DNA from: Geotoga petraea | Lineage (GTDB): Bacteria; Thermotogota; Thermotogae; Petrotogales; Petrotogaceae | Reading direction: 5' to 3' | DNA: 64,000 bases | Assembly: GCF_900102615.1 (NCBI RefSeq) | Contig: NZ_FMYV01000006.1 | Span: forward strand, 62,001-126,000 | Part shown: piece by piece, positions 1 to 10,452 of the stretch | Numbering within the stretch: position 1 is the first letter of the stretch | Layout: every line of letters begins with the position of its first letter | Position numbers and translations under genes: made by a program | The notes under the pieces: generated by a model | The model's database searches: none | What the model saw: the letters and a program-made list of their open reading frames with translations, nothing else | What the model was told of the DNA's origin: nothing

Positions 1-465
1 TCAGTTTGTAACGGACAAGGAAAGCTACACAAAAAAGAAAAACTTACAGTAACTATTCCTTCCGGGGTAGAAGATGGATACGTGCTAAGGTTGAGAGAAA
101 AGGGAAATGCAGGTAAAAACGGTGGCCCTGCAGGAGATTTGATTATTCATGTTAAAGTTAATCCAAACAAAAATTTCAGAAGAAAAGGTGCTGATCTTGA
201 AACCGAAATAACCGTAGATTATGTTGAAGCAGCACTTGGAACAGAAGTTAAGATACCAACTCTTGAAGGAGAAATTGTAGAAAAAATTCCAGAAGGAACA
301 AATCCTGGAACAGTTATAAGACTAAAAAATTTGGGAATGCCAAATTTTTCAGGCAAAAAAAGAGGAGATATATACGTAAAAATAAACGTTAAAATTGATA
401 AACCAGGTTTGAGAGAGAAAAAGCATTTAAGAGACTTAGCAAAATTGAAAAAAATAAACATATAA
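1..465 (+). CDS. dnaJ: Chaperone DnaJ, C-terminal part (5' end outside window)
   Basis: Open from the first base in frame 1, giving the last 154 residues; no start codon is in the window. DnaJ is the J-domain co-chaperone that delivers unfolded substrates to DnaK and stimulates its ATPase. The fragment begins inside the last zinc-finger repeat (CNGQGKL) and continues through the two beta-barrel substrate-binding domains, with the typical stretches VTIPSGVEDG, LRLREKGNAG, VDYVEAALGTEV and IPEGTNPGTVIRLKNLGMP. The C-terminal tail is short. The J domain and G/F region lie to the left of the window. The YitT gene follows 17 bp downstream and is probably co-transcribed. Confidence 0.93.
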   Translation, partial: SVCNGQGKLHKKEKLTVTIPSGVEDGYVLRLREKGNAGKNGGPAGDLIIHVKVNPNKNFRRKGADLETEITVDYVEAALGTEVKIPTLEGEIVEKIPEGTNPGTVIRLKNLGMPNFSGKKRGDIYVKINVKIDKPGLREKKHLRDLAKLKKINI

Positions 466-482
466 TATAAAGGGGGCAGGAA

Positions 483-1385
483 ATGACAAAAAATTCAAAA
501 AGTATAGATATCAAAAAAGAAGTATTCGATTACTCTATAATCACCATAGGCACTATACTTACAGCTGTTGGTATAGTATTATTCCTTGTCCCTTACAATA
601 TAGTGGCAGGCGGAGTCAGTGGACTTGCCATAGTAATGAATGAATTATTTGGTTGGTGGGTAGGCTTACAAATGATAGTCTACAACCTTTTTTTGTTTGC
701 GTTAGGTTTTAAATTATTGGGAATGGGTTTTGGTGTAAAGAGTATATATAGTGCTATAGCTCTTTCTCTTTTTACAGACTTATTTCAACAAGTGTTTAAG
801 ATGAACGAAATACTACCAAATATGATTAATCAAACACAAAATCCTGGATTAGACATGATGCTGATGACGGCTGTATATGGAGCCATTATAACTGGAACTG
901 GTATGGGACTTGTAATTTGGAGAGGAGCCACTACAGGCGGAACTGATATACTTGCTATAATATTCAATAAATATTTCCACGTTTCAGTTGGTACTGGTTT
1001 ATTAATTGCAGATTCCGTAATTACAGCCTCTTCGATATTAATAAGTCCTATACTACCAATGTATGGTATCATAACAATTTTCATAATGGCAAGGACTATA
1101 GACGGTATTGTGACAGGATTAGAGTCGACAAAGACTGTTTTGATAATAAGTGACTATCATGATAGAATAAAAGAGATGATATACAAAGAATTAGACAGAG
1201 GAATAACATTCATAAAAGGTGCCGGTGGGTATACTAATAAAGACAAAGAGATTATGATGGTTACCATATCAAGATCTGAAGTCGGTATGTTGAAAAACAA
1301 CCTACATGAAATAGACGAAAATGCTTTTGTAATAATACTTCCAAATAATGAAGCTTTAGGTTATGGGTTTAAAAAAATAAAATAA
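483..1385 (+). CDS. YitT family membrane protein (DUF161 + DUF2179)
   Basis: A 300-residue inner-membrane protein starting at ATG after a strong AAAGGGGGCAGG ribosome site. Residues about 20-200 form five or six hydrophobic helices with the family signatures GGVSGLAIVMNE and RGATTGGTDILA. The last 80 residues are a soluble DUF2179 domain (TVLIISDYHDRIKEMIYKELDRG). Length and order match the YitT family; the biochemical function is not established. It sits between dnaJ and a CorC-like gene, both on the same strand with short gaps, so the three may form one transcript. Confidence 0.88.
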   Translation: MTKNSKSIDIKKEVFDYSIITIGTILTAVGIVLFLVPYNIVAGGVSGLAIVMNELFGWWVGLQMIVYNLFLFALGFKLLGMGFGVKSIYSAIALSLFTDLFQQVFKMNEILPNMINQTQNPGLDMMLMTAVYGAIITGTGMGLVIWRGATTGGTDILAIIFNKYFHVSVGTGLLIADSVITASSILISPILPMYGIITIFIMARTIDGIVTGLESTKTVLIISDYHDRIKEMIYKELDRGITFIKGAGGYTNKDKEIMMVTISRSEVGMLKNNLHEIDENAFVIILPNNEALGYGFKKIK

Positions 1386-1395
1386 ATCAAGGCAG

Positions 1396-2760
1396 GTGTA
1401 TGACAGAGTGGATGACCCCCAAAGTGGTGAACTGATTTACACACTTTTAGCAATACTGGTTTTACTTGTATTATCTGGATTTTTTTCAGGTTCAGAAACT
1501 GCGATGACTGCTTTAGGAAGAGGGAAAATAAAAGATTACCTGGAAAATGAGAATGATGAGAAAAAGAAAAAGAAATTAGAGAAATTTATGCATAGACCAA
1601 ATCAATATCTAACAACTATTCTAATTATGAATAACATTGTTAATATTTTGGCATCATCTTTGACAACTGTTTTTGTTGTTAATTTATTTCCTGGTTCACA
1701 GGGTACTGCAGTTGGTATCGCAACTGGATTTATGACTTTGCTGATTTTAATTTTTGGTGAAATAACTCCAAAAGTATTTGCCAGAGAAAATAGGGAGAAG
1801 TTTTTTAGTTTTGTATTTAATCCAATACATTTTTTAAATTTGATTTTGACCCCTATTGTTTGGGTACTTGTAAAAATCACAAATGTTGTTATTAAAGCTT
1901 TTGGCGGGGAAAAAATTGATCAAGCTCCTCCTTTTATAACAGAAAGTGAAATTATGACATATCTTGACATGGGACACGAAGAAGGCGTAATAGAAAAATA
2001 CGAAAAATATTTAATGCAAAGATCACTTGAAATGAGAGATACCTCGGTTAAAGAAATCATGACTCCGAGAGTAGAAATTGTTGCAATGGAAGACAATGAA
2101 ACGCTTGTAGACCTAATTAAGACAATTAACGAAGAAGGATATTCAAGACTTCCTGTATTTAAAGAATCTATGGACACGATAATTGGAATCTGTTATGCTA
2201 AAGATATTTTCAAACTTTTAGATAAAACAGACGATTTAAGTTCTTTAAAAAAAAATGAAATAACAAATCTAATGCATAACCCTTCATTTGTACCCATTAC
2301 AATGAAAATAAATGATGTACTCAAATTGTTTCTTGCAAACCATACACATATGGCAATTGTTGTTGATGAATACGGCGGAACAGCAGGCTTAGTTACGCTT
2401 GAAGATATAATAGAAGAATTAACAGGAGAAATACTCGATGAATACGACGATAAGGTTGAAGAATCAAATATAGTAAGAATAGATGATTATAGCCTTTTAG
2501 TAAATGGTTCTACTCCTATAAACGATATAGAAAGAGAATTTGACATAGACTTTCCAGAGACAGAGTTTGAAACTATTGGGGGATTTCTTTTAGAGCAACT
2601 TGAAAGATTTCCTAAACCAGGAGAAAATATAGTATTTGATAACTTTGAATTTGAGGTAATATCTGTCACAATAAACAGAATTGATAAAGTTAAAGTCACA
2701 TATTTGATTCATAGTGAAGAATATGAAGGTGATGGCAAAAATGGACAAGCAAATGATTGA
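1396..2760 (+). CDS. CNNM/CorC-HlyC type transporter-associated protein with two CBS domains
   Basis: A 454-residue protein with an N-terminal DUF21/CNNM membrane domain (residues about 10-190, motifs GFFSGSETAMTA and FGEITPKVFARE), paired CBS domains (about 215-335, VKEIMTPRVEIVAME and VVDEYGGTAGLVTLEDIIEEL) and a C-terminal CorC/HlyC transporter-associated domain. Family members are linked to Mg2+/Co2+ efflux; old 'hemolysin C' names are misleading. The start is uncertain: GTG at 1396 has only a close AAGG upstream, while GTG at 1408 is better spaced from AGGCAGG. The 3' end overlaps the start of the cytidine deaminase gene, so translation is probably coupled. Confidence 0.87.
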   Translation: MYDRVDDPQSGELIYTLLAILVLLVLSGFFSGSETAMTALGRGKIKDYLENENDEKKKKKLEKFMHRPNQYLTTILIMNNIVNILASSLTTVFVVNLFPGSQGTAVGIATGFMTLLILIFGEITPKVFARENREKFFSFVFNPIHFLNLILTPIVWVLVKITNVVIKAFGGEKIDQAPPFITESEIMTYLDMGHEEGVIEKYEKYLMQRSLEMRDTSVKEIMTPRVEIVAMEDNETLVDLIKTINEEGYSRLPVFKESMDTIIGICYAKDIFKLLDKTDDLSSLKKNEITNLMHNPSFVPITMKINDVLKLFLANHTHMAIVVDEYGGTAGLVTLEDIIEELTGEILDEYDDKVEESNIVRIDDYSLLVNGSTPINDIEREFDIDFPETEFETIGGFLLEQLERFPKPGENIVFDNFEFEVISVTINRIDKVKVTYLIHSEEYEGDGKNGQAND

Positions 2761-3145
2761 CACATTATATAAAAAAGCATTGGAAGTAAGAGAAAATGCT
2801 TACGTTCCGTATTCTGATTTTAGAGTTGGAGCTGCGCTTTTAACTGAAGATGGAGAGATATATTTAGGAGCAAATGTAGAAAATGCCTCATACAGTCTCA
2901 GTATTTGTGCTGAAAGAAACGCTATATTCAAAGCCAATGCTGATGGGAAAAGAAAGTTCAAAGCTTTGATGGTTGTTGCAGATACTGAAAGACCTATAAG
3001 TCCTTGTGGAGCTTGCAGACAAGTAATGGCTGAGTTTGGAGATTACGATGTATACTTGGCTAATTTAAAAGGCGATATAAAAGAAGCGACCTCTTTTGAG
3101 CTTTTGCCTTACAATTTCAACAAGGAAGATATGGATGAAAAATAA
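2741..3145 (+). CDS. cdd: Cytidine deaminase
   Basis: Homotetrameric zinc enzyme converting cytidine or deoxycytidine to uridine or deoxyuridine in pyrimidine salvage. With ATG 2741 the protein is 134 residues, normal for the short tetrameric class. The zinc and catalytic motifs are complete: C56-A-E58 (SICAERNA) and P-C89-G-A-C92 (SPCGACRQ); the substrate-binding segment YVPYSDFRVGAAL is near residues 21-33. I chose 2741 because AAGGTG lies 9 bp upstream; ATGs at 2714 and 2732 in the same frame are alternatives. It overlaps the CBS-protein gene upstream by 20 bp and the response-regulator gene downstream by 11 bp. Confidence 0.95.
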   Translation: MDKQMIDTLYKKALEVRENAYVPYSDFRVGAALLTEDGEIYLGANVENASYSLSICAERNAIFKANADGKRKFKALMVVADTERPISPCGACRQVMAEFGDYDVYLANLKGDIKEATSFELLPYNFNKEDMDEK

Positions 3146-4289
3146 AGAAGAAGATCATTACAAGGTATTAGTAATTGATGATTCTTATATAAATAGAGTT
3201 TTTATAAAAAAGCTTATAAATACTTTTTTACCAAACTATCATTATATAGAAGCAGATTTGGGACTACTGGGAATAGAAAAAGCAAAACAGGAAAAACCGG
3301 ACGTCATTTTGCTTGATATTATGATGCCTGATTTAAACGGATATGAAGTTTGTAAAAAAATAAAATCAGAAGAAGAATTAAAAGAAATTCCCATTCTTTT
3401 TATCAGTGCTTTGAATGACATAGAAGACAAGACAAAAGGTTTTGAGGTAGGTGGAGTTGATTACATAACAAAACCAGCACATTCAAAAGAGATAATAGCA
3501 AGAATAAAAACGCACTCCAAGTTATATAGAATTCAAAGAGATCTAAAAGAATATGTTAACAAAGTTGACAGAGATTTGAAAATGGCTCAAAAATTTCAAA
3601 GAGAAATGCTTCCCACAAAAGAAACCTTTGATGGTTTAAATATAAAATGGGATTTTCAGCCATCTTTTAACGTTTCTGGAGATATTTTTGGAATAATAGA
3701 AAAAAAAGATGAGACCTTTGTTTATATCGTCGATGTTTCTGGACATGGAGCTGCCTCTGCAATGCTTTCATTAATCATAAAGAGAGAGATAGAAAGTGTA
3801 ATTGTGGATAAAGGGAATTCAGACCTTAGAGAGATTCTTTTTCAGCTTGATGATAAAGAAAAATCTCTTTTTTCTGATGGAGTATATTTTACAGCGGCCA
3901 TCGTAAAGTTGGAAGATGATAAAATTACAATTTGTAATGCAGGGCACATATCCCCTATAATATATAAAAATGGAGAAATAGAGACATTTAAAAACAACAA
4001 TTTTCCTTTGGGAATGGGACTTATTGACAAAAAAGAGAAAATAATTTTAGACGAAACGTCTTTCAATAAAAATGATATATTCGTAATGTTTACAGATGGT
4101 TTAGTTGAAGCAGAGAACAAAGAAGGAAAACAATTTGGAGATCAAACGATAAGGAATATATTAAGAGAAGGGGATTTTGAAGATATTACGGATATTATAG
4201 AAAAAATTAAAAAAGAATTTTCAGATTTTTTAAATGAAGAGAAACCTGAAGATGATATAACTTTATTAGTGGGTAAAAAAGTTAAATAA
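3135..4289 (+). CDS. Response regulator with PP2C-type (SpoIIE/RsbU) phosphatase output
   Basis: A 384-residue fusion. The N-terminal receiver domain (about residues 8-130) has phospho-acceptor D61 in VILLDIMMPDLNGYE, acidic DD at 15-16 and the conserved lysine in YITKPAHS. A helical linker leads to a serine phosphatase domain of the SpoIIE/RsbU type (about 165-384) with the metal-binding VDVSGHGAASAML and FTDGLVEAENKEG plus a final EDDITLLV. Such proteins couple phosphorelay input to dephosphorylation of an anti-anti-sigma factor or similar partner; no partner is adjacent. ATG 3135 was chosen over the upstream in-frame ATG at 3096 because it starts the receiver domain and overlaps the cdd stop. 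Confidence 0.9.
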   Translation: MKNKEEDHYKVLVIDDSYINRVFIKKLINTFLPNYHYIEADLGLLGIEKAKQEKPDVILLDIMMPDLNGYEVCKKIKSEEELKEIPILFISALNDIEDKTKGFEVGGVDYITKPAHSKEIIARIKTHSKLYRIQRDLKEYVNKVDRDLKMAQKFQREMLPTKETFDGLNIKWDFQPSFNVSGDIFGIIEKKDETFVYIVDVSGHGAASAMLSLIIKREIESVIVDKGNSDLREILFQLDDKEKSLFSDGVYFTAAIVKLEDDKITICNAGHISPIIYKNGEIETFKNNNFPLGMGLIDKKEKIILDETSFNKNDIFVMFTDGLVEAENKEGKQFGDQTIRNILREGDFEDITDIIEKIKKEFSDFLNEEKPEDDITLLVGKKVK

Positions 4290-4301
4290 ATTCTAAAAAT
4301 C

Positions 4302-4328
4302 AGCCTTAATTTATTAAGGCTTTTTTTA
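4302..4328 (+). terminator. Rho-independent terminator
   Basis: Inverted repeat AGCCTTAAT/ATTAAGGCT with a 2-nt loop followed by a T run (4321-4327), 13 bp after the response-regulator stop. It closes the dnaJ-to-response-regulator gene run before the Nudix gene. Confidence 0.9.
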
Positions 4329-4387
4329 AAAATAATTTGTAGAAATAGAAATCAAAGATTTCTATAAAAAAACAAAAGAGGTGCCTT

Positions 4388-4939
4388 ATGAAATTTTACG
4401 AGAAGGAATTGAATAAAAATGTTATTTTTCAAGGTAATATAATAGACATGGAAAAATACGACATAGAGTTACCAAACAAGAAAAAAGCCACAAGAGAGGT
4501 TATAAGGCATCCTGGAGCGGTGGGGGTTCTTGTAATAGATGATGAGAATAAAATATGGCTTGTAGAACAATACAGATTTCCAATAGCACAAAATCTTTTG
4601 GAAATACCAGCTGGAAAAATGGATCATGGAGAATCTCCAGAACAAACTGCAAAACGAGAACTCAAGGAAGAAACAGGGATTGTTTCAGAAAATTTGATTT
4701 CTCTTGGCAAAATATATACAACAGCTGGTTTTTCAGACGAAGTTATTTATCTTTATTTGGCAAAAAATATAACGATTTCATCTCAAAAATTAGACGATGA
4801 TGAATTTTTAGATATAATTAAGTTGGACTATGAGGATTTTAAGAAAAAAATTTTAAAAAATGAGATCACCGATTCAAAAACACTGGCAGCGTTTGCCAGG
4901 TATGAATTATTAAAACAATCACAGGAGGGAAATATATGA
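4388..4939 (+). CDS. Nudix hydrolase, ADP-ribose pyrophosphatase type
   Basis: A 183-residue Nudix protein that probably hydrolyses ADP-ribose or related nucleotide sugars to AMP plus sugar phosphate. The Nudix box is complete: G in PAGKMDHGE, then RELKEETGI with the catalytic REXXEE residues. The N-terminal beta strands ([21 protein letters not shown]) and [19 protein letters not shown] are typical of the NudF/YqkG group. Start ATG follows AAGAGGTG. The stop codon overlaps the gltX start (ATGA), so the two are translationally coupled. Confidence 0.88.
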   Translation: MKFYEKELNKNVIFQGNIIDMEKYDIELPNKKKATREVIRHPGAVGVLVIDDENKIWLVEQYRFPIAQNLLEIPAGKMDHGESPEQTAKRELKEETGIVSENLISLGKIYTTAGFSDEVIYLYLAKNITISSQKLDDDEFLDIIKLDYEDFKKKILKNEITDSKTLAAFARYELLKQSQEGNI

Positions 4940-6396
4940 TAAGAACTCGATTTGCACCAAGCCCGACGGGATATTTACATGTTGGAGGAGCCAGAACAGC
5001 TCTATTTAATTTTTTATATTCAAAACATGAAAAAGGTACTTTTGTTCTAAGAATAGAAGATACCGATATAGAAAGATCAACCATAGAATCAGAAAACCAA
5101 CTTATCGATGCAATGACATGGCTGGGATTAGACTGGGACGAAGGGCCAAAAATGGAAGGAGATTTTGGACCTTACAGACAATCAGAGAGAATAGAAATAT
5201 ACAGAGAGAAAGCAAATGAATTAATTGAATTGGGTAAGGCGTATGAAGCATATATTTACCCTGAAGAAATTGATAAAATAAAAGAAGACCTACTTTCTAA
5301 AGGAAAACCACCACATTTTACCGAAGAGATGATATCTCAATTCAATTCTGAAGAGAGAAAAGAAGAATATATGAAAAAATACAAACATCCAGTTGTATTT
5401 TTCAAAATGCCAAGAAAAGATTATGTGTTAAATGATCTGATAAAAGGTGAAGTGACATTTAAAAATGGTGCTGTTGGTGATTTCATTTTGATCAGAAGTA
5501 ATGGCCTTCCTACATACAACTTTGCAGTTGTTGTTGATGATATGATGATGAAAATATCACACGTTATTAGAGGAGATGACCATCTTTCAAATACTTTGAG
5601 ACAAATAGCTGTTTACGAAGCATTTGAAGTTGAAGTACCTAAATTCGCACATGTTTCTATGATTCTTGGACCAGATGGTAAGAAATTGTCTAAAAGGCAT
5701 GGAGCCACATCAGCAGAAGAATTTAGAAATAGGGGATATCTTCCCGAAGCTGTTCTTAATTATTTGGCTCTCTTGGGTTGGTCCCATCCAGAAGGCAAAG
5801 AAATTTTAACATTAAACGAAATTATAGATAATTTCACTTTTGATAGAGTAAATTCAAGTCCGGCTGTATTCGATGAAAAGAAATTAAAATGGATGAATGG
5901 AAATTACATTAGAAGTGCCGATACAGATAGAATACTAAAACTATCTATTCCTTTCATTATAAAAGCTGGTGTATTAACAGAAGAACAATGTGAGGGCAAT
6001 AAAAAATGGCTAAAAGAAGCTATAGAACTTGTAAAAACATCTGTTGAAGAACTATCAGAAGTACCAGATGAAATTTCTATTTTTATAAAAAATTTTGAAC
6101 CAGATTTGGAAAACAAAGAATTCATTGAATATTTAAACGCAGATGGAGTTAAAAATGCTTTTAGAATAACTCTGGATAAGTTTAACAACGATGAAGATTG
6201 GACTGTTAGCACAGTTTTAGACAACTTAAAAATAGCTATGAAAGATGCCAAACCAGCAAAAAAACCTTTTTACATGGCATTGAGAAAAGCGTTAACAAAT
6301 CAATTTCATGGACCTGATCTTGTTAGATCTGTACACTTAATAGGGAGGGCAAGAGCCATTGAAAGATTGGAAATGGTGATAGAAAATGAATATTAA
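4936..6396 (+). CDS. gltX: Glutamate-tRNA ligase
   Basis: Class I aminoacyl-tRNA synthetase charging tRNA-Glu (a non-discriminating enzyme would also charge tRNA-Gln). 486 residues. The HIGH-type motif is in [16 protein letters not shown] and the KMSKS-type motif is KKLSKRHGA. The catalytic Rossmann fold is followed by the stem-contact domain and a helical anticodon-binding region ending in [22 protein letters not shown]. Thermotogota commonly carry two GluRS paralogues; only one is in this window. Start ATG is preceded by CAGGAGGG and overlaps the Nudix stop by 4 bp; the gene overlaps cysS by 11 bp. Confidence 0.95.
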   Translation: MIRTRFAPSPTGYLHVGGARTALFNFLYSKHEKGTFVLRIEDTDIERSTIESENQLIDAMTWLGLDWDEGPKMEGDFGPYRQSERIEIYREKANELIELGKAYEAYIYPEEIDKIKEDLLSKGKPPHFTEEMISQFNSEERKEEYMKKYKHPVVFFKMPRKDYVLNDLIKGEVTFKNGAVGDFILIRSNGLPTYNFAVVVDDMMMKISHVIRGDDHLSNTLRQIAVYEAFEVEVPKFAHVSMILGPDGKKLSKRHGATSAEEFRNRGYLPEAVLNYLALLGWSHPEGKEILTLNEIIDNFTFDRVNSSPAVFDEKKLKWMNGNYIRSADTDRILKLSIPFIIKAGVLTEEQCEGNKKWLKEAIELVKTSVEELSEVPDEISIFIKNFEPDLENKEFIEYLNADGVKNAFRITLDKFNNDEDWTVSTVLDNLKIAMKDAKPAKKPFYMALRKALTNQFHGPDLVRSVHLIGRARAIERLEMVIENEY

Positions 6397-7798
6397 GATT
6401 TTTGATAGTTTGAAAGGGCAATTAGTTGATTTTAAGCCTATTCAAAAAGATAAAGTCACTATGTATGTTTGTGGACCAACCATATACAATTACGTTCATG
6501 TTGGTAATGCGAGACCGATGATTGTTTTTGATGCATTCAGAAGATTTTTGGAATATTCTGGTTATAAAGTGGTTATGGTTCAGAACTTTACAGATATAGA
6601 CGACAAATTGATCAATAAAGCTAATGAAGATGGAACTACAATAGACGTAATTGCAAATAGATTTATAAACGAATATTATAGGGACGCCCTTAAACTTGGC
6701 GTAAGGTCAGCCAATTTCCATCCAAAAACAACAGATTATGTCCCTCAAATAATAGAGTTTATAAAAACTCTTATAGAAAAAGGCTATGCCTATGAAGCTA
6801 AAAATCACGATGTTTACTTTAACGTCAGAAAGTTTAAAAAATATGGAGAATTATCTCATAGAAAAGTAGATGACATGAGAGCAGGATCTCGCATTGAAGT
6901 AAACAGCGACAAAAAAGATCCCTTAGACTTCACTCTTTGGAAAACATCTAAAAAGGGAGAACCTTTCTGGGATTCTCCTTGGGGAAAAGGTAGACCTGGA
7001 TGGCACATAGAATGTTCAGTTATGTCTACTGAACTGTTAGGGGATACTTTTGATATTCATGCGGGTGGAAATGATCTCATATTCCCACATCATGAAAACG
7101 AAAGAGCCCAATCTCTTGCCAAAACAGGTAAAGAATTTGCAAACTACTGGATGCACAACGGTATGATAAAATCTTCTGGAGACAAAATGTCAAAATCCAT
7201 AGGTAATATATGGCTGGTTAGAGAGCTTTTAGAAAACTTTGATGCTGATACAGTGAAATTCTTCATACTGTCAAAACATTACAGAGCACCTTTGGAATTT
7301 TCCGAAGAAGGGCTAATATCTCAAAACAAGTCAGTTGTAAGGATAAAAGAGACCCTAAAAAAAGTAGAAGAAAAATACGATAACTATGTTCCAAATATAA
7401 ATTGTTCAAAAAATATGAAAGAAATTATAGAAGAAGCTAATAAATACTTGTCTGACGATTTCAACACACCAAGAGTTATAGCAATGATATTTGACTTATC
7501 AAAAGAATTGAACAAAGCAATAAATGACAATGAAGAAAAGAAAATTTTAGAAATATATCATTTGATAAAAAATAATTTGGGCCCAATATTGGGGTTGTTT
7601 GAAGTTCCAGAAAATTCAAGTGGTGGTGAAAACATAGTAGATTTTTTAATACAAGAACATATTCAAATTAGAAACCAAGCAAGGGAAAACAAAGATTTTG
7701 ATACTGCAGATAAAATAAGGGATGATCTTTCTAAAAAAGGAATAATTCTTAAAGACACCCCGGATGGAACTGAATATAGTATAAAAAATAAACAATGA
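6386..7798 (+). CDS. cysS: Cysteine-tRNA ligase
   Basis: Class I monomeric synthetase charging tRNA-Cys, 470 residues. The HIGH-like motif is in [16 protein letters not shown] and KMSKS is in [11 protein letters not shown]. Zinc ligands typical of CysRS are visible: Cys of MYVCGPT, Cys of HIECSVMS and the HHENERAQS segment. The C-terminal helical DALR-type domain includes [24 protein letters not shown], a common end for CysRS. It overlaps gltX by 11 bp, a gltX-cysS arrangement that suggests co-translation. Confidence 0.95.
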   Translation: MNIKIFDSLKGQLVDFKPIQKDKVTMYVCGPTIYNYVHVGNARPMIVFDAFRRFLEYSGYKVVMVQNFTDIDDKLINKANEDGTTIDVIANRFINEYYRDALKLGVRSANFHPKTTDYVPQIIEFIKTLIEKGYAYEAKNHDVYFNVRKFKKYGELSHRKVDDMRAGSRIEVNSDKKDPLDFTLWKTSKKGEPFWDSPWGKGRPGWHIECSVMSTELLGDTFDIHAGGNDLIFPHHENERAQSLAKTGKEFANYWMHNGMIKSSGDKMSKSIGNIWLVRELLENFDADTVKFFILSKHYRAPLEFSEEGLISQNKSVVRIKETLKKVEEKYDNYVPNINCSKNMKEIIEEANKYLSDDFNTPRVIAMIFDLSKELNKAINDNEEKKILEIYHLIKNNLGPILGLFEVPENSSGGENIVDFLIQEHIQIRNQARENKDFDTADKIRDDLSKKGIILKDTPDGTEYSIKNKQ

Positions 7799-7863
7799 AT
7801 ATTTATATAAAGTAATAAAATGATATAATTTAATAAGTATATATTTTCCGGAGGTGTTTGCTA

Positions 7864-8331
7864 ATGATAGATGTAAAAGTAGTTAACGCTGTTTTAAATT
7901 CATTGGTTACGACATTTAAATCAGCAGCAAAAACGGATATAAAGATAGATAAACCCCAGTTAATGAGCAAAATTGATAAGAGCTATGAAGTAGTTACCAC
8001 TATTGGATTTAATGGAGTATTAGAGGGTAATTTAATTTATACCTTGAATGAAGAGTCAGGTAAAAACATAGTAAACAATATGATGGAAGGCATGATGCAA
8101 GTAGATTCTATGGATGATATGGCTTTATCAGCTATTGGTGAACTTGGAAATATGATTTCGGGTGCAGTAGCCATTTCTATGGAAAAAATAGGTTATTCTA
8201 TAAATATAACTCCTCCTTCTGTTGTTGAAGGAAAAGAGATGAAAGTTTCTGTAGATGGAAATATTTTGAAGTTCAAGGGATTAATAGATGATACAAAAGA
8301 GATAGATCTTTATCTGGTTGTAAAAAGATAA
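7864..8331 (+). CDS. CheX-like chemotaxis phosphatase family protein
   Basis: A 155-residue protein resembling CheX of the CheC/CheX/FliY family, which dephosphorylates CheY-P. The conserved phosphatase segment is visible as SAIGELGNMISGAVA, with the E-x2-N pair used to attack CheY-P. The sheet-forming half (VVEGKEMKVSVDGNILKFKG) matches family ends. I chose ATG 7864 because GGAGGTG lies 8 bp upstream; a TTG at 7858 is also in frame. A candidate -10 box TATAAT lies at 7824-7829. No che operon is nearby, but a chemoreceptor is encoded at 23 kb. Confidence 0.8.
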   Translation: MIDVKVVNAVLNSLVTTFKSAAKTDIKIDKPQLMSKIDKSYEVVTTIGFNGVLEGNLIYTLNEESGKNIVNNMMEGMMQVDSMDDMALSAIGELGNMISGAVAISMEKIGYSINITPPSVVEGKEMKVSVDGNILKFKGLIDDTKEIDLYLVVKR

Positions 8332-8342
8332 TAGTCCAGCAT

Positions 8343-8384
8343 AAAAAGAAGATGCTTAGATTATATTCTAAGCATCTTCTTTTT
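8343..8384. terminator. Bidirectional terminator hairpin
   Basis: Perfect 18-bp arms (8343-8360 and 8367-8384, core GAAGATGCTTAGA) with A-rich and T-rich outer ends, between the convergent cheX-like and maltosyltransferase genes. It can terminate transcription from both sides. Confidence 0.92.
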
Positions 8385-8393
8385 ATTAAAGTA

Positions 8394-10421
8394 TTATTTA
8401 ATTTCAAAAACTCTTGCTTCAAAAGGATTTATTGTAATTTTTAATCTTCCATCTTGAATTTCCCAGTTGCTTTCTCCTCTTCTGTAATTTTCTACAAGCG
8501 TAGTAATTTTGTGATACCCTTTCCAAGTGTGGAATCCAAGGTCAATATCAAAGAAGAAAGGAAATTCATCACTCAAATTAACAGGTATTAAAATGCCTTT
8601 TTGCCCATTCCAATAGAAGAAAACAAAAGCTTTCTCTCCAAAGTCAATGAATCTAAAACTGTTCATATCTGAAGTTAGATCAACGTATTTTTCTTTTATA
8701 GTTCCCAAGAGTTTTAACAGTTTGACCATGTGATGGTCGGTGTCCCAATGTAAAGCATACCAATCAAAAAACGCAAGCTTGCCATAGAACTGATCGTTTG
8801 GTGGTAACTGTTTAAACTTTTCTTCTACAGGATCTTCAAAATCTAAACCTGTATTCATAGGTTGTGGTTCAAAAATTTCGTATCCTGAATTAATAAATGT
8901 AATTCCATTAGGCATAAATGTGTTTAGCACTGCTGAAAGTTTGGAAAACTTTTCTCCGTAAACTCTTGTTACAGCTCTTGGAGAATCTGGTGTTTCTGCA
9001 GTTGCAAAAGCAGGCGTTACTAACTCAGGCATGATTTTTTGTGAGAATTTTTTAAGCCAACCTTCATCTACTCTTGGTTCTGACCACCAAGAATTGCCAA
9101 GAATACCGTCGTATCCGTTGTTTTTTGCCCTTTTATCATTGTCCATATTTAATTCTTCTGCAATTATAGCAAAAGCTGGATCGTATTCTTTTGCTTTTTT
9201 AATGATCATCCCTTCTAACTCATCTGGTAAAGCGTGGCCCATATCCAATCTGGCGCCGTCTATTCCAAAATTTCTTTGGTAAAATGGCATAATATCAGCT
9301 ATGATTTTCCACAATTCTTCGTTTTTTTCTGTCCCAGGAAAATTACTTGATTTAATCACATCGAATAAAACGTATGGCGGTTGATCATCAGAAACAAATT
9401 TCTGAGCTGCAGATGGATGAGTTTTAAATAGCCTTAAAAAAGTCACGTCATCCCATGGAGGCTGTGGATCATTTATCCAATCAGAAAAACCAGGAACTGT
9501 TATAACTTTAAATTCTTTTGCTATTTCATCCAAGAAATCAGGATTATCTTTGTTGTTTTTAACAAATTTTCCCCATTTTTTTGGATTTTGAGTTTTTGGA
9601 TCCCACCTGAACTTTTTCAAATGCTTGATTACTTCTGGATCGTTGTAAAGAGTTTCCAAATTATCTTCAGAAGGTAATTCAAACTTCAAAGATTTAATTT
9701 TCGGTGGTTTAAATGAGTTCAATTCTTTTACGTCTATCCAATAGAACCAATCTGGGTGCTCCAAAATAAGCCTGTTATCTCTTGCAGAAGTTCTTGGGAC
9801 AAAGTCAAGCATAACTTTGATTCCCATAATATGAGCTGCTTCTACAAAAGCACCGAATTGTTCATTTGGGGTAAATTCATTGCCTAAAAGAGTGTCTTTA
9901 TAATCTTGTTCAACACTAAAAAAGTCTTTTACAGAATATGGAGAGCCAACTTCCCCTTTTTTGAACTTGTTAGACGATTGGCTAATAGGTAGTAAATATA
10001 TACAGTTTACATTGTATTGTTTTAGATATGGTAACAAAGAGATCATTTTTAAGAAAGTACCTGATTCGGTGTATCCCTTTTTATCAACGGGCATAAAAAT
10101 TGAAGAATTATCGTGAGTATAAGCAGCAGTTGCCCTCACATGAGCCCCATAAATAACAGATTTTTTAATCCAATCAGCTGATTTTTCACCGGTTACAAAT
10201 GATAGTGGTTTTGAGTAATCGTTAGTTGATTCACGGTTTTTTATAATTTCTTCTATTATTTTTGAATGGAATTCATAAGGATTAACAAAAAACTTTCTAC
10301 CTTTTAATTTTACCTGTCCTTCGTATCCTTCTGGCATCCATCTTTTCGGTATTGCATAATCATAATTTCCTTGATCTACTTTTTCCTTAAGATGTTCCAA
10401 AACTTTATTTAATACTTTCAT
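8394..10421 (-). CDS. GH13 maltosyltransferase (Thermotoga type)
   Basis: A 675-residue alpha-amylase-superfamily enzyme. From memory it resembles the Thermotoga maltosyltransferase, which moves maltosyl units between maltodextrins, more closely than it does hydrolytic amylases. Shared-looking stretches include PLSFVTGEKSADWIKKSV, HPDWFYWIDVKEL, GFSDWINDPQPPWDDVTFLR and FGIDGARLDMGHALPDELE. The catalytic Asp is in GARLDMGHA and the general acid Glu in IIAEELNMD. No signal peptide is seen, so it is cytoplasmic and probably acts in storage or maltodextrin metabolism. Start ATG follows GAGGAGG. It is transcribed alone, ending at a bidirectional terminator. Confidence 0.82.
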   Translation of the reverse strand: MKVLNKVLEHLKEKVDQGNYDYAIPKRWMPEGYEGQVKLKGRKFFVNPYEFHSKIIEEIIKNRESTNDYSKPLSFVTGEKSADWIKKSVIYGAHVRATAAYTHDNSSIFMPVDKKGYTESGTFLKMISLLPYLKQYNVNCIYLLPISQSSNKFKKGEVGSPYSVKDFFSVEQDYKDTLLGNEFTPNEQFGAFVEAAHIMGIKVMLDFVPRTSARDNRLILEHPDWFYWIDVKELNSFKPPKIKSLKFELPSEDNLETLYNDPEVIKHLKKFRWDPKTQNPKKWGKFVKNNKDNPDFLDEIAKEFKVITVPGFSDWINDPQPPWDDVTFLRLFKTHPSAAQKFVSDDQPPYVLFDVIKSSNFPGTEKNEELWKIIADIMPFYQRNFGIDGARLDMGHALPDELEGMIIKKAKEYDPAFAIIAEELNMDNDKRAKNNGYDGILGNSWWSEPRVDEGWLKKFSQKIMPELVTPAFATAETPDSPRAVTRVYGEKFSKLSAVLNTFMPNGITFINSGYEIFEPQPMNTGLDFEDPVEEKFKQLPPNDQFYGKLAFFDWYALHWDTDHHMVKLLKLLGTIKEKYVDLTSDMNSFRFIDFGEKAFVFFYWNGQKGILIPVNLSDEFPFFFDIDLGFHTWKGYHKITTLVENYRRGESNWEIQDGRLKITINPFEARVFEIK

Positions 10422-10452
10422 GGTTAGCCTCCTCAGAAACTATATCTATTTT